A stretch of DNA of 6,334 nucleotides from an uncultured Oscillospiraceae bacterium (lineage in GTDB: Bacteria; Bacillota; Clostridia; Oscillospirales; Oscillospiraceae), in contig CAKTLD010000105.1 of the NCBI GenBank assembly GCA_934572445.1, forward strand, positions 1 through 6,334, in the 5' to 3' direction. This document shows, piece by piece, positions 5,335 to 6,334 of the stretch (its first letter is position 1; the number at the start of each line of letters is the position of its first letter). The translations under genes and the position numbers were made by a program. The notes beneath the pieces were generated by a model. The model was not told where the DNA came from. It did not search any database and saw nothing but the letters and a program-made list of their open reading frames with translations.

Positions 5335-6018
5335 ATCCGTTTCTTTTTCCACTGCGCGCACATGGAGCGTTCCGCCGCTGACGCGGAAGTGCACGCTCCA
5401 GCCGCCGAAGCTCATGCCGTATTCCCGCTCGGGATCGTTTTGATATTGTGGGCGGGGGTCCTGGGCAAGTACGCCCAGCAGTGCTGCGCGTTGTCCCTCG
5501 GGCAACTTTTGGAGAAGCTCCGGCGGACAGTCGACCGCGATCGTCTCCTTTGGCGAGGGGGCGAAGCCGCCCAGCGCCTCCGGATGCGCGTCGGCGTAGG
5601 GAAGATAGGGCTTGATGTCATAAATGGGTGTGCCGTCCATCAGATCCGCGCCCGAGACGAGCAGAACGCTGCCGAGACCCTCCTCATGCCGCACATCCTC
5701 GAGCTTCACGCACGAAAGACCGATGGCGTTCGGGCGGAAGGGCGAGCGCGTGGCAAACACGCCCACACGCTCGTTGCCGCCGAGACGCGGCGGGCGCACG
5801 GTGGGCGACCAGGTGTCGCGCACGGCGGCGGAAAACTGCCAGATCAGCCAGAGGTGCGAAAAACCCTTGATGCCGCGCAGCGCATCGTCGCTGCGATACT
5901 CCGGCTCAAAGACGATTCTCGCCCGCAGTTCAGGCACAAGCCCGCTCTGGCGCGGGATGCCGAACTTCTCGGGAAAGTCACTTTCTATATGCGCGATGAC
6001 CCTTATTGTATGTTCCAT
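5329..6018 (-). CDS. trmO: tRNA (N6-threonylcarbamoyladenosine(37)-N6)-methyltransferase TrmO
   Basis: This is a 229-residue cytosolic enzyme of the TrmO/TsaA/YaeB family (E. coli TrmO is 235), which uses S-adenosylmethionine to methylate t6A at position 37 of threonine tRNAs, tuning ACY codon reading. Family text is clear: FGIPRQSGLVPELRARIVFEPEY (19-41), the FSHLWLIWQF strand (53-62), the TRSPFRPNAIGLS loop (90-102) and DLMDGTPIYDIKPYLPY (125-141). The C-terminal extension has DPRPQYQNDPEREYGMSF (187-204), as in the full-length form. The start at 6018 has AAAGGAG 7 nt upstream and begins with MEHTIRVIAHIES, the usual family N terminus. An in-frame extension to 6213 runs through hairpins and has no family similarity, so it is not translated. 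No clear terminator follows the stop, so some read-through into the oadG-like gene is possible. Confidence 0.95.
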   Translation of the reverse strand: MEHTIRVIAHIESDFPEKFGIPRQSGLVPELRARIVFEPEYRSDDALRGIKGFSHLWLIWQFSAAVRDTWSPTVRPPRLGGNERVGVFATRSPFRPNAIGLSCVKLEDVRHEEGLGSVLLVSGADLMDGTPIYDIKPYLPYADAHPEALGGFAPSPKETIAVDCPPELLQKLPEGQRAALLGVLAQDPRPQYQNDPEREYGMSFGGWSVHFRVSGGTLHVRAVEKETDR

Positions 6019-6025
6019 AAAAATG

Positions 6026-6032
6026 CTCCTTT
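6026..6032 (-). promoter_or_regulatory. Shine-Dalgarno that fixes the trmO start
   Basis: AAAGGAG on the - strand lies 7 nt before the ATG at 6018, deciding against the longer open frame that begins near 6213. Confidence 0.85.
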
Positions 6033-6090
6033 CTCCGTACAGGTGCGGGAGAAAATGCGGCACTGGTGTTCGCCCAAAAGAAAGGCGTTT

Positions 6091-6133
6091 GCATTGCAGG
6101 CGAGCAGCTCGAAGAGCTGCAATCTGCCAATGC
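6091..6133. repeat. Hairpin-forming inverted repeat in the trmO leader
   Basis: Inner arms GCAGCTC (6104-6110) and GAGCTGC (6114-6120) close a 3-nt loop. Outer arms GCATTGCAG (6091-6099) and CTGCCAATGC (6124-6133) pair with one bulged base. No T-run follows directly on either strand, so it is not a standard terminator. It lies 73-115 bp upstream of the trmO start and could be a leader structure or part of a dispersed intergenic repeat. The rest of the 239-bp gap (6019-6257) holds no supportable gene or clear promoter. Confidence 0.55.
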
Positions 6134-6169
6134 GGGGGACGAGGAGGGGCCGTCCTTCTCTGGGGGGCG

Positions 6170-6207
6170 AAGGGGGTGCTCTCTTCGAACAGAGAACACC
6201 CCCTTTT
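6170..6207 (+). terminator. Terminator-like hairpin between the right-edge gene and trmO
   Basis: AAGGGGGTG (6170-6178) pairs with CACCCCCTT (6197-6205), then after one C-A mismatch TCTCT (6180-6184) pairs with AGAGA (6191-6195) around a 6-nt loop. A TTTT run at 6204-6207 follows only on the + strand, yet no + strand gene precedes it. On the - strand it lies 53 nt past the right-edge gene's stop and may still weaken transcription there, but lacks a T-tract. Orientation is therefore uncertain. Confidence 0.55.
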
Positions 6208-6238
6208 ATTCACGTTTCCTACATCGGATGGGGGAATT

Positions 6239-6257
6239 GTTCCGAAAAAGTTCCGAA
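6239..6257. repeat. Tandem GTTCCGAA repeat abutting a stop codon
   Basis: Two exact 8-bp copies of GTTCCGAA (6239-6246 and 6250-6257) are separated by AAA, an 11-bp period. The second copy touches the stop codon of the right-edge gene. Function is unknown; the helical-turn spacing would suit a tandem protein site, but chance or duplication is as likely. Confidence 0.5.
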
Positions 6258-6334
6258 TTACTTCAGCTTCATCGGGGTGAGCTGGAGGTAATCGTCCAGC
6301 GAGCCGTCGTGCAGGCAGCAGTCGATGATCTCGC
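6258..6334 (-). CDS. C-terminal end of an unidentified protein (start beyond right edge)
   Basis: On the - strand the frame is open from the window edge and reads 24 residues, beginning EIIDCCLHDGSLDD and ending QLTPMKLK, then TAA. Codon choice (GAG, ATC, GAC, CTG, CAC, GGC) has the GC-ending bias of the real genes here, and the stop is followed by intergenic sequence with hairpins, both of which support a true gene end. Twenty-four residues are too few to recognise a family, and I do not assign one. It is co-directional with trmO, 239 bp upstream of it. Confidence 0.55.
   Translation of the reverse strand, partial: EIIDCCLHDGSLDDYLQLTPMKLK

Noticed and set aside
6019..6213. In-frame N-terminal extension of TrmO by 65 residues, starting at a GTG near 6213
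   Set aside because: The extension runs through two hairpins, is Arg/Pro-rich without family resemblance, and the internal ATG at 6018 has an ideal Shine-Dalgarno and the usual TrmO N terminus.
4651..6291. Long + strand open frame of 546 codons over the oadG-like and trmO genes
   Set aside because: It is antisense to trmO, the oadG-like gene, their promoter and terminator; no recognisable domain and no ribosome binding site.
6052..6291. Small + strand protein starting at the ATG near 6053 in the trmO leader
   Set aside because: The purine-rich stretch is only 3 nt from the ATG, the frame crosses the terminator-like hairpin and the antisense of the right-edge gene, and the residues show no ordered character.

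Overview
The window reads as ordinary chromosome from a GC-rich member of the Clostridia, most plausibly a gut Oscillospiraceae/Ruminococcaceae-type anaerobe. The reasons are a strong bias to G or C at third codon positions, purine-rich Shine-Dalgarno sequences before most genes, a short DUF4118-type KdpD kinase of the kind common in Firmicutes, and a small OadG-like sodium-pump subunit. This placement is inference; no rRNA or other phylogenetic marker is present. No mobile element, CRISPR array, tRNA, rRNA or phage gene was seen.

Layout. On the + strand, the window opens inside an alpha-phosphohexomutase (phosphoglucomutase/phosphomannomutase type, 1-1689). It ends in a strong intrinsic terminator and is followed closely by a lysine exporter of the LysO family (1784-2752). 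The remaining genes are on the - strand and converge on lysO. Read in their own direction they are: the last 24 codons of an unidentified protein at the right edge (6258-6334), trmO (tRNA m6t6A37 methyltransferase, 5329-6018), a 92-residue OadG-like membrane protein (4926-5204), and a kdpD-kdpE two-component pair (3656-4738 and 2965-3672) whose genes overlap by 17 nt. The convergent junction between lysO and kdpE holds three hairpins, including one terminator-like structure for each direction.

Regulation. Two - strand promoters are legible. The oadG-like gene has TTGATA-17 bp-TATAAT. kdpD has an extended -10 (TGCTATAAT) with no good -35; in its place is a pair of 7-bp direct repeats (TTTAGCG) with an 11-bp period, ending exactly 10 bp upstream of the -10. 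That is the geometry of a PhoB/OmpR-family operator and suggests autoregulation by the KdpE-like regulator. Very similar TTTARCG units at 11-, 21- and 12-bp spacing lie just upstream of the oadG-like promoter, so the two-component system may also control that gene.

How the genes fit together. There is no obvious single pathway: sugar-phosphate interconversion, lysine export, a cation-related signalling pair, an orphan membrane-pump subunit and a tRNA modification enzyme. The only visible functional link is the shared operator-like motif. I did not find a clearly novel system. The best leads are that regulatory link, the orphan OadG-like protein, and the structured 240-bp leader upstream of trmO.
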